From positions 1 through 64,000 of the forward strand of contig JAJYDT010000003.1 in assembly GCA_021777335.1 (NCBI GenBank): 64,000 bases of DNA. The letters are read 5' to 3'. The stretch's first letter is position 1. Each line of letters begins with the position of its first letter. Shown piece by piece: positions 51,100 through 60,835 of the stretch. A program made the translations under genes and the position numbers. Under the pieces are notes generated by a model that was not told the origin of the DNA, did no database searches, and saw only the letters and a list, made by a program, of their open reading frames with translations. Origin of the DNA: Pseudomonadota bacterium. Lineage in GTDB: Bacteria; Pseudomonadota; Gammaproteobacteria; Acidiferrobacterales; Acidiferrobacteraceae.

Positions 51100-53136
51100 A
51101 TGGACAACCCGCTGCTTGATCTGACCGGACTGCCGCACTTCCAGTCCATTCGTGCCGAACATGTGGAGCCGGCGCTCGATACCGTGCTCGCATGGAACCG
51201 GGCGGCGCGTGAACGCCTGTTTGCCACCGAGCGCCCGCTCACGTGGGGGCAGACCATCGATCCGCTCGAGGCGCTTGACGAGCGTCTGGCGCGTCTGTGG
51301 TCACCTGTTGCGCATCTGCACGCCGTGCGGGACGAGGACACCCTGCGTGCGGCCTATAACGCATCCCTGCCGAAGCTCAGCGCGTACCATACGGAGGTCG
51401 CGCAGGACGAGCGCGTCTACCGGGCCTACCGCCATGTTGCACAGTCGCCGGACGCGCGTCTTCTGACGCCTGCGCAGCACAGGATCCTGGAGCAGGCCCT
51501 GCGCGATTTCCGGCTGGCGGGCGCCGATCTCGACCAGGCGCGCAAGGCGCGCTTCAAGGATATCCAGCAGCAGATCTCACTGCTCACCAGCCAATTCGAA
51601 CAGAACGTGCTGGACGCGACCCGTGGCTGGGATCTGGTCCTGACCGATGAGCGCGATCTTTCAGGCCTGCCGGAGTCACTGCGAGCGCTCGCGCGCGATA
51701 CGGCCGAGCGCGACGGAAGATCCGGATGGAGGTTCACGCTGGACGCGCCGTCGTACATCCCGTTCATGACCTATGCCGATAATCGTGACCTGCGTCGCCA
51801 GATGTACGTGGCCTACGTCACACGGGCAAGCGGTGAAGGACCCAATGCCGGGCGCTGGGACAATGGTGTGCTGCTGCCGCAGATTCTGGCCCTGCGGCAA
51901 GAGGCTGCGCGGCTCCTCGGGTTCGAGAATTACGCACAAGAGTCGCTTGCCACCAAGATGGCGCGCACCGAGGACCGGGTTTTAGGGTTCCTGAACGACC
52001 TTGCGTCGAGGTCGCGCCCGGCGGCGCTGCGGGAGTTTGCCGAGCTTGAGGACTTCGCGAGCGCGCTCGGGCGGGACACGCTCGAAGCCTGGGACGTCGC
52101 GTACTATTCCGAAAAGCTGCGCGTCGAGCGCTATGCGTTTTCCGAGGAGGAGGTGCGGGCGTATTTCCCGGAACCGCGTGTGATCAAGGGCATGTTCGAG
52201 GTGGTGCGGCGCCTCTATGGCGTCACGATCAGGGAGGTCGATGGGGTTGAGGTGTGGCACCCGGACGTGCGCTTCTACGAGATCCGCGACGAATCCGGGG
52301 CGGTACGCGGCCGCTTTTACACCGATCTATATGCCCGTCCGGACAAGCGCGGTGGCGCATGGATGGATGAATGCATCGTGCGCAAGCGTGACAACGGAGG
52401 TGTGCAGGTGCCGGTGGCGTACCTGACATGCAATTTTGCACGGCCCGTGGGGGGCAAGCCCTCCCTGCTGTCGCATGACGAGGTCACGACGCTGTTCCAT
52501 GAGTTCGGCCACGGGTTGCACCACATGCTGACACTGGTCGATTATCCAGGGGCCGCGGGGATCAATGGAGTCGAGTGGGACGCCGTGGAGCTTCCGAGCC
52601 AGTTCATGGAGAATTGGTGCTGGCAACAGGAGGCGCTTGCTGTCATCGCCGGGCACTATGCCACGGATGAGCATCTGCCATCCGCTTTGTTCGAGAAGAT
52701 GCGTGCGGCGCGCAATTTCCAGTCGGCGATGCAGATGGTGCGCCAGCTCGAATTCGGGCTGTTCGACATGCGTGTGCATGCCGAATACGATGGTGGTGGA
52801 GAAGCCGCGATCCAGAAGATTCTCGATGACGTGCGGCACCAGGTGGCGGTGATTGTCCCGCCCGCGTTCAATCGGTTTCAGAACAGCTTCACCCATATTT
52901 TTTCCGGCGGGTACGCTGCCGGATACTACAGCTACAAATGGGCCGAGGTTCTGTCCGCAGATGCCTTCAGCAAGTTCGAGGAGCGTGGCATCTTCGACCC
53001 CGCGACCGGCCGCGAGTTTCTCCATCATATCCTTGAGCAGGGCGGAGCGCGGGAGCCGATGGAGCTGTTTGTAGGGTTCCGCGGACGAGAGCCGAGCATT
53101 GACCCCCTGTTGCGCCATAACGGTCTGGCCCCCTGA
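51100..53136 (+). CDS. prlC: Oligopeptidase A (M3 zinc metallopeptidase)
   Basis: PrlC degrades small peptides, including cleaved signal peptides, in the cytoplasm. The 678-aa M3 peptidase has the zinc site TLFHEFGHGLHHML with the third ligand Glu 25 residues later (INGVEWDAVELPSQF), and the SYKWAEVLSADAF block at the C-terminus. The start MDNPLLDLTGLPHFQSIRAE is the family norm. It follows aroE by 36 nt. Confidence 0.96.
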   Translation: MDNPLLDLTGLPHFQSIRAEHVEPALDTVLAWNRAARERLFATERPLTWGQTIDPLEALDERLARLWSPVAHLHAVRDEDTLRAAYNASLPKLSAYHTEVAQDERVYRAYRHVAQSPDARLLTPAQHRILEQALRDFRLAGADLDQARKARFKDIQQQISLLTSQFEQNVLDATRGWDLVLTDERDLSGLPESLRALARDTAERDGRSGWRFTLDAPSYIPFMTYADNRDLRRQMYVAYVTRASGEGPNAGRWDNGVLLPQILALRQEAARLLGFENYAQESLATKMARTEDRVLGFLNDLASRSRPAALREFAELEDFASALGRDTLEAWDVAYYSEKLRVERYAFSEEEVRAYFPEPRVIKGMFEVVRRLYGVTIREVDGVEVWHPDVRFYEIRDESGAVRGRFYTDLYARPDKRGGAWMDECIVRKRDNGGVQVPVAYLTCNFARPVGGKPSLLSHDEVTTLFHEFGHGLHHMLTLVDYPGAAGINGVEWDAVELPSQFMENWCWQQEALAVIAGHYATDEHLPSALFEKMRAARNFQSAMQMVRQLEFGLFDMRVHAEYDGGGEAAIQKILDDVRHQVAVIVPPAFNRFQNSFTHIFSGGYAAGYYSYKWAEVLSADAFSKFEERGIFDPATGREFLHHILEQGGAREPMELFVGFRGREPSIDPLLRHNGLAP

Positions 53137-53178
53137 AGCTCTGCTAATATTAGGAGAGCGGCAATGAGGAGGTTTTCT

Positions 53179-53640
53179 ATGCGCAACGCGTTTGTGTTTG
53201 TCTCGCTGTTGACCCTCGCAATGGCCCCGGCCCATGCGGAACGGATCTACCGGTGGGTCGACCAGTCCGGTCACGTGACCTATCAGGATACGCCTCCCCC
53301 GCCGGGCGCGCGCGACGTGCACGTCCAGACAATGTCGGGCGCCGGTACGCGGGCAGCCAGGAAGGTGCGTGTACCGGTCACCCTGTATGTGATCCCGCAT
53401 TGCGCCCCATGTGATTCGGTTCGCCGTTATCTTGACCGCCGGGATGTGGGTTTTACTGAGGTGAACATCGAAAACCAGCCAAAACAGCGTGCGGTCATGC
53501 AGCACGACACCGGCTACGCGTCGGTCCCGACCGTTGTGGTGGGCCACACCGCGATCAACGGTTTCAATCCGTCCTGGCTCGGCTCGGAGCTCACCAAGGC
53601 AGGATATGCGAAGAAGCCCGTCCACGCTAAGCACAAATAG
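53179..53640 (+). CDS. Secreted DUF4124-glutaredoxin-like protein
   Basis: The product (153 aa) has a signal peptide (about 1-20, MRNAFVFVSLLTLAMAPAHA), a DUF4124 domain (ERIYRWVDQSGHVTYQDTPP) and a C-terminal glutaredoxin-like domain with the redox pair in IPHCAPCDSV and a cis-Pro in YASVPTVVV. ATG 53179 is favoured because AGGAGG stands 7 nt before it; ATG 53164 with AGGAGA is an alternative that adds five residues. It is probably a periplasmic thiol-disulfide or metal-handling protein of unknown partner. It lies 42 nt after prlC. Confidence 0.85.
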   Translation: MRNAFVFVSLLTLAMAPAHAERIYRWVDQSGHVTYQDTPPPPGARDVHVQTMSGAGTRAARKVRVPVTLYVIPHCAPCDSVRRYLDRRDVGFTEVNIENQPKQRAVMQHDTGYASVPTVVVGHTAINGFNPSWLGSELTKAGYAKKPVHAKHK

Positions 53641-53850
53641 GCACACGCACCGGCGCACCAGGGCCCGGACTTTGGCGCGCCTGCCGTGGTGCGGTGTCCC
53701 CCTGCCCGGGTTTGCGGTGCAGGGGCATCGTTAGGGCGCGACCGCCGGCAAGGCTTAAGAATGAAAGGTCTGTCTCATGTCACGGACGCAATGGCGAGTG
53801 TCATACGGAAAGATTTTTCTGGGGGCTGTCAGGTTTGACGTGCGGTCACG

Positions 53851-54636
53851 ATGACCAGAATCGCTACCTGGAATGTGAACTCACTTCGTGTCCGGTTGCC
53901 TCAGGTGCTCGCGTGGCTTAAGGCCGACAGCGCCGACCTGCTTGCGGTACAGGAGACCAAGGTCGAGGATGAGGGATTCCCCCGGTCCGAGATCGAGGCG
54001 GCCGGTTACCACGTGCTCTACTGCGGCGAAAAGACTTACAACGGCGTGGCCCTTATCAGCCGCACGCCGGTCACCGACCCCTGTTTCGAGCTTGACCCTG
54101 CTGATCCGCAGCGGCGCTTCCTCGCCGCCACGCTGGGCGGCGTGCGGATCATCAACGTCTATGTACCGAACGGTTCAGAGGTCGGCTCCGAGAAATACAC
54201 CTACAAGCTTCGCTGGCTCGAGCACCTGGGCCGATACCTGATGTCAGCGCGCGTGCGTTACAAGCACGTGATCGTCCTCGGCGATTTCAACATCGCCCCC
54301 GAGGATCGTGATGTCCATGACCCGGCGACATGGTTCGGATCGGTCCTTGTCAGTGAGCCGGAACGGGAGGCGTTCCGTTGCCTGCTGCAGGCCGGGTTTG
54401 TCGATCTGTTCCGGATATTTTGTGCGGATGGCGGATGCTTCAGCTGGTGGGATTACCGCGCCGGTGCATTCCGCCGCAATCTTGGTTTGAGGATTGATCA
54501 TATCCTTGCGACCGAAACGGTGGCGGCATGCTGTCGTCGCTGTTACATCGACCCGGCGCCGCGCGGCAATACGCGCCCATCCGATCACGCACCCGTGGTC
54601 GCCGAGTTTGACGGTCTTGCGATGCTGGGCGCCTGA
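53851..54636 (+). CDS. xth: Exodeoxyribonuclease III (AP endonuclease)
   Basis: The 261-aa enzyme cleaves at abasic sites and removes 3' blocks in base-excision repair. The endonuclease/exonuclease/phosphatase motifs are in order: TWNVNSLRVRL, AVQETKVED with the metal Glu, VYVPNGSEVGSEKY, GDFNIAPEDRDV, RIDHILATE and SDHAPVVAEF. The length and start are normal. No operon partner is visible. Confidence 0.95.
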   Translation: MTRIATWNVNSLRVRLPQVLAWLKADSADLLAVQETKVEDEGFPRSEIEAAGYHVLYCGEKTYNGVALISRTPVTDPCFELDPADPQRRFLAATLGGVRIINVYVPNGSEVGSEKYTYKLRWLEHLGRYLMSARVRYKHVIVLGDFNIAPEDRDVHDPATWFGSVLVSEPEREAFRCLLQAGFVDLFRIFCADGGCFSWWDYRAGAFRRNLGLRIDHILATETVAACCRRCYIDPAPRGNTRPSDHAPVVAEFDGLAMLGA

Positions 54637-54799
54637 TCGCATGACCATTTGTCCACGCATTCCGGCACGACTCTCTTCGGCAGGTTGGGGTGCTGGCACG
54701 GCCTGATCCCCCGGGCCCCCTGGTTTTTTCTGCCGGACCAATGCTGTTCGCCCCCCTGATTCGTCTGGCGCGTCCCCGGATCCGCGTTATCCCGGAAAT

Positions 54800-54815
54800 T
54801 GGCACAGCTATTGCA
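54800..54815 (+). promoter_or_regulatory. Sigma-54 (RpoN) -24/-12 promoter of the chemosensory operon
   Basis: TGGCACAGCTATTGCA matches the consensus TGGCAC-n5-TTGCA at every specified base, with 10 nt between the GG and GC dinucleotides. Transcription would begin near 54826, about 88 nt before the first gene. The site lies in a non-coding gap of 277 bp, correctly oriented toward the operon. An upstream activator site is not evident. Confidence 0.75.
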
Positions 54816-54913
54816 ACTCCATTGGGTGGCTGTAGGTGTCCGCGACCGGCAGGGCCCGCAGAACTGTCTGCGCTCGTACGGACGGATACCTGGCCAATGT
54901 GAGGGGAGAATTC

Positions 54914-55231
54914 GTGGAACCGAACCGTGGATCTGTTCGTGTCATGTACCCAGAAAGGCCGGCACCCATCGTCCTTGCGGCCGTGCTCGGTGTTGCGCAG
55001 GCCCGGGGACTCCACCAGGAATGGTCAGAGATCCTGAAACAGAAATGTCCGGTTGTATGGGATGCCAGCGCGGTGCTTCGCGTTGACACCGCTGTCATGC
55101 AGCTCCTCGCCGTATTCTGCGCGACCCTGCACGCGCAGAATATTTCGTGGCAATGGGCTGCGGTCGCCCCGGCGCTGCGAGAAGCCGCGCATCTGCTTGG
55201 TCTGGACGCGGCGCTCGGGTTCGAGCAATGA
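54914..55231 (+). CDS. STAS-domain protein
   Basis: The 105-aa protein has a STAS fold: a central conserved strand-loop [19 protein letters not shown] where a phosphorylatable Ser/Thr usually sits (here Asp-Thr), flanked by [13 protein letters not shown] and [12 protein letters not shown] helices. The start is GTG 54914, preceded by GGGGAGA; the upstream open frame would run back to 54836. It is the first gene of the chemosensory operon and overlaps the receptor gene by 4 nt (ATGA). It may sense a partner or recruit the receptor array. Confidence 0.8.
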   Translation: MEPNRGSVRVMYPERPAPIVLAAVLGVAQARGLHQEWSEILKQKCPVVWDASAVLRVDTAVMQLLAVFCATLHAQNISWQWAAVAPALREAAHLLGLDAALGFEQ

Positions 55232-56595
55232 CCTCTGTACTTCCCTTTATCCGCCGGACCGGACAATCCCGCCGCCGGCCCCAGTGGTGGCTTGCTGCGT
55301 GTGTGGGCATCGCCGCCGTCTGGGGCTGGTCGCTGCCCTACGCGCCAGGCTGGGTATTGGCTGGGAGCGGATGCACGGCATTGCTGGTACTGACTGTTTT
55401 GGCGTACTTCGCCCGAATGGAGGCGGAGGTCGCGCACCCGATCCCTGATGGAACCCCCGCAAGGGATGACCCGCATCACGCCCTCAACCATATCGACGAG
55501 ATCCTGGGCATACCACAGGGACTTGAGGCGGTTCCTCAGGTTGACGAACTCCTGGAGTCGCTCGTGGCCGAGAACCAGAGGCGCCGGCTCGAGGAGGTCC
55601 TGCGTCACTGGGTGGACGTTGCCCAGCGCTACAGCGGCGCCGCCACTGACCTGCGCAAGCGTGTGGAGGCGGTTATCCAGCAGACTGAGCATGCCACCGA
55701 CAACATTGCCAGCAGCTTCCAGGCGGTGATCAACAAAGCCACGCTGCAGGCACGACAGGCCATGGAACTGCTGGAAGGAACACAAGGGGCAAACAGCGAC
55801 GGGACACCCGTTTCGCTCAAGGATTTCATTCGGGTTTCGGATGTGCGCCTCAATAAAATGGCAGACGAGGTCGTGCGCGTCGCCGACCTGTCAATGAACA
55901 TGGTGCGCGAACTCGATGGTGTCCAGAAACGGACCCAGGCAATCGATGGTTTTCTCGCGGACGTGGAGAAGCTCGCGGACCAGACCAGCCTGCTTGCGCT
56001 CAACGCCGACATCGAGGCAGCGCGCGTGGGCGAGCATGGCCGCGGGTTTGCCGTGGTTGCCTCAGAAGTACGGCGGCTAAGCCAGCGCTCGCACGAGTTC
56101 AGTGAACGCATACGTCAGCATCTGAAAGAGGTCCGCGCCGGCCTCAGCCGTACCTATGGTGACATGCGTACGCTGTCAGCGGCTGACATGGCACATGCAG
56201 TGCAGATCCGCGAGGACGTTATCCAGCTTACGCGTTCACTCGAAGGAAAAAACCGGGAAGTTGCTGATACCGTGAGCCAGATCAACGCATTGAGCAAGGA
56301 GATCGCCCTCGACGTGCAGAACGTCGTGGTATCGCTTCAGTTCCACGACATTACGAGTCAGGAACTGACCCGTACCCTGATGCCCATGGAGGAACTGCGC
56401 CGGACTTTGTACCACGTGATGCAGGAGACGCTCCATCTCGACCGGGATCTCTGTAAAAGTTTCACGGGTCCGGCCGGCGGCGATCCGGACGCCAAGAAGG
56501 ATCCGGCGGATCCGGGCACTGTGCCGGGATACGCGGTGCCAGCGATGTCCGAAAAAACGCCGGCCGATGCCAATCTTTCCGTGGAGCTGTTCTAG
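55228..56595 (+). CDS. Methyl-accepting chemotaxis-type receptor without periplasmic domain
   Basis: The 455-aa protein has two closely spaced membrane helices (about 21-39 and 43-62) with only a few residues between, so no sensor domain is exposed. A cytoplasmic four-helix part follows and then the receptor signalling hairpin [22 protein letters not shown]-terminal tail is Pro/Asp-rich and ends without a CheR-docking motif. The start is ATG 55228, overlapping the STAS gene. Probably it responds to a cytoplasmic or membrane signal with the STAS protein. Confidence 0.9.
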   Translation: MTSVLPFIRRTGQSRRRPQWWLAACVGIAAVWGWSLPYAPGWVLAGSGCTALLVLTVLAYFARMEAEVAHPIPDGTPARDDPHHALNHIDEILGIPQGLEAVPQVDELLESLVAENQRRRLEEVLRHWVDVAQRYSGAATDLRKRVEAVIQQTEHATDNIASSFQAVINKATLQARQAMELLEGTQGANSDGTPVSLKDFIRVSDVRLNKMADEVVRVADLSMNMVRELDGVQKRTQAIDGFLADVEKLADQTSLLALNADIEAARVGEHGRGFAVVASEVRRLSQRSHEFSERIRQHLKEVRAGLSRTYGDMRTLSAADMAHAVQIREDVIQLTRSLEGKNREVADTVSQINALSKEIALDVQNVVVSLQFHDITSQELTRTLMPMEELRRTLYHVMQETLHLDRDLCKSFTGPAGGDPDAKKDPADPGTVPGYAVPAMSEKTPADANLSVELF

Positions 56596-56606
56596 GGGAG
56601 GCGACT

Positions 56607-56969
56607 ATGGCCACGATCATGACCGTTGATGACACCGCGTCCATGCGCCAGATGATCAGCTTTACGCTCAATAGCGCGGGATATGATGTGGTTCAGGCAG
56701 GTGACGGAGTGGAGGCGCTGGCGTTGGCCCGCCAGAGCACTCTCGATCTGGTGATCACCGATATCAACATGCCGAACATGGATGGCATTGCGCTCGTGAA
56801 GATGCTGCGCGCGTTGCCCGATTACCGATTCACACCTATTCTTATGTTGACGACCGAGTCCCAGGACAGCAAACGGCAGGCCGGGAAGAACGCGGGCGCC
56901 ACGGGCTGGATCGTAAAACCGTTCAACCCTGACCAGCTCATCCACATTGTCCGGAAAGTCCTCGACTGA
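56607..56969 (+). CDS. cheY: Chemotaxis response regulator CheY
   Basis: The 120-aa protein is a stand-alone receiver: acidic pocket D8/D9 in MTVDDTAS, phospho-acceptor D52 in VITDINMPNMDG, conserved Thr in LMLTTES and Lys in WIVKPF. It lies 11 nt after the receptor and 3 nt before cheA. It would be phosphorylated by the adjacent CheA and control the output of this system, flagellar or other. Confidence 0.95.
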   Translation: MATIMTVDDTASMRQMISFTLNSAGYDVVQAGDGVEALALARQSTLDLVITDINMPNMDGIALVKMLRALPDYRFTPILMLTTESQDSKRQAGKNAGATGWIVKPFNPDQLIHIVRKVLD

Positions 56970-56972
56970 CCC

Positions 56973-58988
56973 ATGACCATAGACCTGCGCCAGTTCCACC
57001 AGACATTCTTTGAGGAGAGCCTCGAGGGTCTGGCAGTGATGGAGCGCGAGCTGCTGAATATGGCGGGATCTGCGGCAACCGTTCCCCCGAGCCCGCCCGG
57101 TGCCGAATCGCTCAATACGATGTTCCGGGTAGTCCATTCGATCAAGGGCGGAAGCGGTGTCTTCGGTTTTAACAACATCGCCACGTTTGCGCACGCGCTG
57201 GAGTCCTTACTCGATGATCTGCGCGCCGCGCGCCGCGTGCTTGATCCTGAAATAGTCACATTGCTGCTGCAGTGCATGGACGGACTGCGGACTTTGGTCG
57301 CGGATGCCCGGTCGGGCGATTCTGGGGGCGCCGAGCAGGCGGCACGGCTGCAGCAGCGACTGGAGCGTTATATGGGGGGCATCCCAGGCCGGGTGCAAGC
57401 ACCCGCTCCGGTCGAAGCTGCCGAGCGCCGATGGAAAATCGTGTTCCGCCCGGGTCCCGACCTGTTCCGGTCAGGCAACGATCCCTTGCGAATCGTGCGC
57501 GAGATCTCGGAAATGGGGCGGCTGGATGTGCAGGCGGAAACCGCGGCACTCCCCTGCTGGGATCAGTTTGACCCGGAACAGTGTTATCTGGGCTGGACGC
57601 TGATGCTGAACGGATCCGTCGACCGCGAGCGGATCGCCGAGGTATTCAGCTGGGTGATGGATGACAGCAATGTCGCTATCTCGCCGCAGACCACAGCCAT
57701 TGTCCCGCCCGACGCAGTGCCGGTTACATCCGGCCCCGCGGCCGATGGCCCGATGACCTCCATCCGCGTGGCGACCCAGAAGATTGACGCGCTGATTAAT
57801 TCTGTCGGCGAGCTTCTTATCACCCAGTCCATGCTCGCTCAGATCACACGGGATTTCTCGACCGACAGTCTCCCGCTCCTGTTTTCCGGACTGTCCCAGC
57901 TTGAACGCAATGCGCGCGACCTGCAGGAAGGCGTGATGCGGGTCCGCATGGTGTCGCTCAGTTTTATTTTCAACCGCCTGCCACGCGTGATCCACGACGT
58001 GGGCGGCAAGCTCGGGAAGAAGGTCGAGTTGCGGATCTCGGGCGAGCAGAACGAACTCGACAAGACCGTAATCGAACGTATCAGCGACCCGGTCCTGCAC
58101 CTTGTTCGGAATTGTCTGGATCACGGAATCGAAGGGCCGGCGGAGCGCATGGCGGCGGGAAAGCCGGAGACGGGCGTTATCACCGTCGAGGCTTCGCAGA
58201 AAGGTGGCAGCATTGTCATCGAGATCCGTGATGACGGCCGTGGTCTCCCTTATGAGCGGATCCGTGCCACGGGTATCGCGCGCGGATTGCTTGGCGAAGG
58301 AGACATGTCCAGCGAATCCGAACTGGCGGAACTGATCTTCGCACCGGGATTTTCGACGGCCGAGGATGTGAGCGATCTTTCCGGGCGCGGTGTCGGCATG
58401 GATATCGTGCGGCGCAACATTGCGAGCCTTGGCGGTACGATTGACGTTGCCTCGCGCCCGGGCCAGGGCACGTGCTTTAAAGCGTGCCTGCCGCTGACGC
58501 TTGCGATCATCGACGGTCTGAGTGTGCGTGTCGGACCGCAAGTCTATCTTATTCCGCTTGTAAACATTGTCGAGTCGGTCCAGCTCGAGGCCGCGCAGAT
58601 ACGGCATCCGGCGGGGCACGGAGATCTGGTCTCCCTTCGCGGCGAGTATCTGCCTCTGATCCGCCTGCAGGAGCTTCTCGGGGCGCCGGCCGGAGCGAGC
58701 GAAAGACAGCTCATGGTTGTCGTGGAGGCTGACGGCAGGAAAGCGGGGTTGTGCGTCGACGATCTTCTCGACCAGCAGCAGGTGGTCCTGAAGAGTCTCG
58801 ATACCCATTATCGACGTCCGGACGGGGTTCTGGCGGCGACCGTTCTCGGTGACGGAAAGGTGGCTCTGGTGCTTGATCCTTCAAGCCTGGTCCGTCTCGC
58901 GAATATCCCGGCATCGAACCGCGCCGGTTCGTTCGCCGGACCGTCGCAAACCGGATCCGGAAAGGAGGTCCCATGTCTGCCGCACTAG
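56973..58988 (+). CDS. cheA: Chemotaxis histidine kinase CheA
   Basis: The 671-aa kinase has the Hpt domain with the phospho-acceptor H55 in VVHSIKGGSGVFGF, no clear CheY-binding P2 domain in the 110-260 linker, a dimerisation domain (about 260-325, INSVGELLITQSMLAQ), the ATPase domain with the N box LVRNCLDHGIEGP, G1 DDGRGLPYERI and G2 SGRGVGMDIV, and a C-terminal CheW-like domain (about 515-645). The gene overlaps cheW by 16 nt. Confidence 0.95.
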   Translation: MTIDLRQFHQTFFEESLEGLAVMERELLNMAGSAATVPPSPPGAESLNTMFRVVHSIKGGSGVFGFNNIATFAHALESLLDDLRAARRVLDPEIVTLLLQCMDGLRTLVADARSGDSGGAEQAARLQQRLERYMGGIPGRVQAPAPVEAAERRWKIVFRPGPDLFRSGNDPLRIVREISEMGRLDVQAETAALPCWDQFDPEQCYLGWTLMLNGSVDRERIAEVFSWVMDDSNVAISPQTTAIVPPDAVPVTSGPAADGPMTSIRVATQKIDALINSVGELLITQSMLAQITRDFSTDSLPLLFSGLSQLERNARDLQEGVMRVRMVSLSFIFNRLPRVIHDVGGKLGKKVELRISGEQNELDKTVIERISDPVLHLVRNCLDHGIEGPAERMAAGKPETGVITVEASQKGGSIVIEIRDDGRGLPYERIRATGIARGLLGEGDMSSESELAELIFAPGFSTAEDVSDLSGRGVGMDIVRRNIASLGGTIDVASRPGQGTCFKACLPLTLAIIDGLSVRVGPQVYLIPLVNIVESVQLEAAQIRHPAGHGDLVSLRGEYLPLIRLQELLGAPAGASERQLMVVVEADGRKAGLCVDDLLDQQQVVLKSLDTHYRRPDGVLAATVLGDGKVALVLDPSSLVRLANIPASNRAGSFAGPSQTGSGKEVPCLPH

Positions 58989-59452
58989 ACCGCAGGCCGG
59001 TTTCTCCGGAGGGTCAGCGGGAACAGTTCCTGACCTTTCGGCTCGACCGGGAAGAGTATGGAATACCGATCCTGCAGGTTCAGGAAATCAAAGGATGGGA
59101 GCGGGCAACGCACGTACCGAACAGCCCGCCCTACGTCCAGGGCGTCATTAATCTGCGGGGCCTGATTGTCCCGGTCGTCGACTTGCGTCTGCGCTTTAGC
59201 CTGCCCGAACGGGAAGCTGACGAGTTCACGGTCATCATCGTGGTCAATCTCAACGGCCGGCTCGCCGGCCTCGCTGTGGATTCCGTTACGGACGTTATCG
59301 ATCTCGTGGCCGATCAGCTGTGCCCCGTGCCTGAATACGAGGGGCGGACGGACCGGGATTTTATCAGCGGACTGGCCCCGCGAGAGGGCTGCCTGCTTAT
59401 TCTGCTCGACGTTGCGCATCTGCTGGGTCCGGAGATCGCCACGCCGCAGTAA
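58973..59452 (+). CDS. cheW: Chemotaxis coupling protein CheW
   Basis: CheW (159 aa) bridges receptors and CheA. It has the two-subdomain beta fold with [38 protein letters not shown] and [12 protein letters not shown]. An AAGGAGG lies 3 nt before the start ATG 58973, inside the end of cheA, so translation initiates strongly. The receptor gene follows after 43 nt. Confidence 0.95.
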   Translation: MSAALDRRPVSPEGQREQFLTFRLDREEYGIPILQVQEIKGWERATHVPNSPPYVQGVINLRGLIVPVVDLRLRFSLPEREADEFTVIIVVNLNGRLAGLAVDSVTDVIDLVADQLCPVPEYEGRTDRDFISGLAPREGCLLILLDVAHLLGPEIATPQ

Positions 59453-59495
59453 CACGGGGTGCCTCGCAAGAGACATCACCCGGAGGAGATGTGTC

Positions 59496-60827
59496 ATGGA
59501 AATGTTCTACGCCAAAGGCCTGTCGTTACGTGTCAAAATCATCATCTCCACCGCAGTGCTGGTTGTCCTGTTCACAGCCGGCGCGCTTGCCGGTCTGCAC
59601 GTCCTGGCGCGCCTTGCATACGCCCTGTCGGGGATAAGCGCGGGGACTGCGCATGCCGGCACTTCCAGTCGCGCGCTGCTGGCTGAGGCCATGCGGTCCA
59701 TCAGGCAAGCGCGCTTGATCGTGATCACCGGAATCGGTGGCCTCGTGCTTTTATCACTGGGTCTCGCGGTGTACCTCGTGCGCGCGGTTGCCGGTCCGCT
59801 GCTCCGCCTGACATCGGGGCTGCAAAAAGCCGCGCAAGGCGATTTCACCGTATCGATCTTCACCCACCGGCGCGATGAGATCGGCCAGGCCGTGGGGGCT
59901 CTTAACCTGCTGATCGACGAGCTCAATCAGAGCATGGTCCAGGTCGCGCAGTCAGCCGAGTCGGTCGCCAATGGCTCGCGCGAGCTCAGCAGTGCTGCCG
60001 AACAGCTCTCATCTGCTGCCCAGGAGCAGGCGAGTTCGCTGGAAGAGACCGCCGCCTCGATGGAGGAGATGACCAGCACCGTCAAGCAGAACGCAGACAA
60101 CGCCCTGCGCGCCGACCGTATGGCCATGGAATGCCGGGAAGCGGCAAATGAAGGCGTAGTGATGTCTTCCACCATGCGCCGTTCGATGAATGGTATCAAT
60201 GACAGCAGCAAACGCATCGCGGACATCATCGGCGTCATCGACGAGATTGCATTTCAGACGAATATCCTCGCGCTCAATGCGGCAGTCGAGGCGGCCCGCG
60301 CGGGGGAACAGGGACGAGGGTTTGCGGTTGTGGCCGCAGAGGTGCGCAGCCTGGCGCAGAGGAGCGCGAGTGCCGCCAAGGAGATCAAGGCGTTGATAAA
60401 GGAGAGCGTGGAAAAGGTCGAGGACGGCGTACAGCTTGTCACCGCCTCCGCAACCACGCTGCAGGGCATTGTCGAGAGCGTAAAAAACACGGCGGAAATT
60501 ATCGGGGAAATCAGCGCTTCCAGCCAGGAGCAGGCCTCTGGAATCGACCAGGTCAACCGCGCTGTCATGCAGATGGATGGCGTCACCCAGTCCAACGCGG
60601 CACAGGTGGAGGAGCTGTCCGGCACCAGCCAGTCGTTAGCCGCCCAGGCGCAGCAGCTTCAGGCCCTGGTTGCCCATTTTACCCTGAGCAATGCGGCGGT
60701 TCCGCGCGCGGCCGTGCCGGCCCGTGCCACGGAGACCAAGCCGGCAGGACCGGTGAAGAAAAACGACGGTGCGCGCAGCGTCGCGACAAAGGTGGAAGAT
60801 ACGCTGGGTGACTGGACTGAATTTTGA
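59496..60827 (+). CDS. Methyl-accepting chemotaxis receptor with C-terminal CheR-docking pentapeptide
   Basis: The 443-aa receptor has two membrane helices (about 12-38 and 71-92), a periplasmic loop of only some 30 residues, a HAMP domain ([20 protein letters not shown]) and a full signalling domain ([20 protein letters not shown], then [20 protein letters not shown]). The tail ends DWTEF, an xWxxF pentapeptide like the NWETF of enteric Tar/Tsr and the GWEEF of Pseudomonas McpB/Aer2, which tether CheR. ATG 59496 has GGAGGAGA before it. cheR follows directly. Confidence 0.92.
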   Translation: MEMFYAKGLSLRVKIIISTAVLVVLFTAGALAGLHVLARLAYALSGISAGTAHAGTSSRALLAEAMRSIRQARLIVITGIGGLVLLSLGLAVYLVRAVAGPLLRLTSGLQKAAQGDFTVSIFTHRRDEIGQAVGALNLLIDELNQSMVQVAQSAESVANGSRELSSAAEQLSSAAQEQASSLEETAASMEEMTSTVKQNADNALRADRMAMECREAANEGVVMSSTMRRSMNGINDSSKRIADIIGVIDEIAFQTNILALNAAVEAARAGEQGRGFAVVAAEVRSLAQRSASAAKEIKALIKESVEKVEDGVQLVTASATTLQGIVESVKNTAEIIGEISASSQEQASGIDQVNRAVMQMDGVTQSNAAQVEELSGTSQSLAAQAQQLQALVAHFTLSNAAVPRAAVPARATETKPAGPVKKNDGARSVATKVEDTLGDWTEF

Positions 60828-60835
60828 TCGCAGCC

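Noticed and set aside
54705-54727. C/G-rich run followed by TTTTTT after the xth gene
   Set aside because: The possible stem is at most four base pairs with a poor loop, so an intrinsic terminator is not supported.
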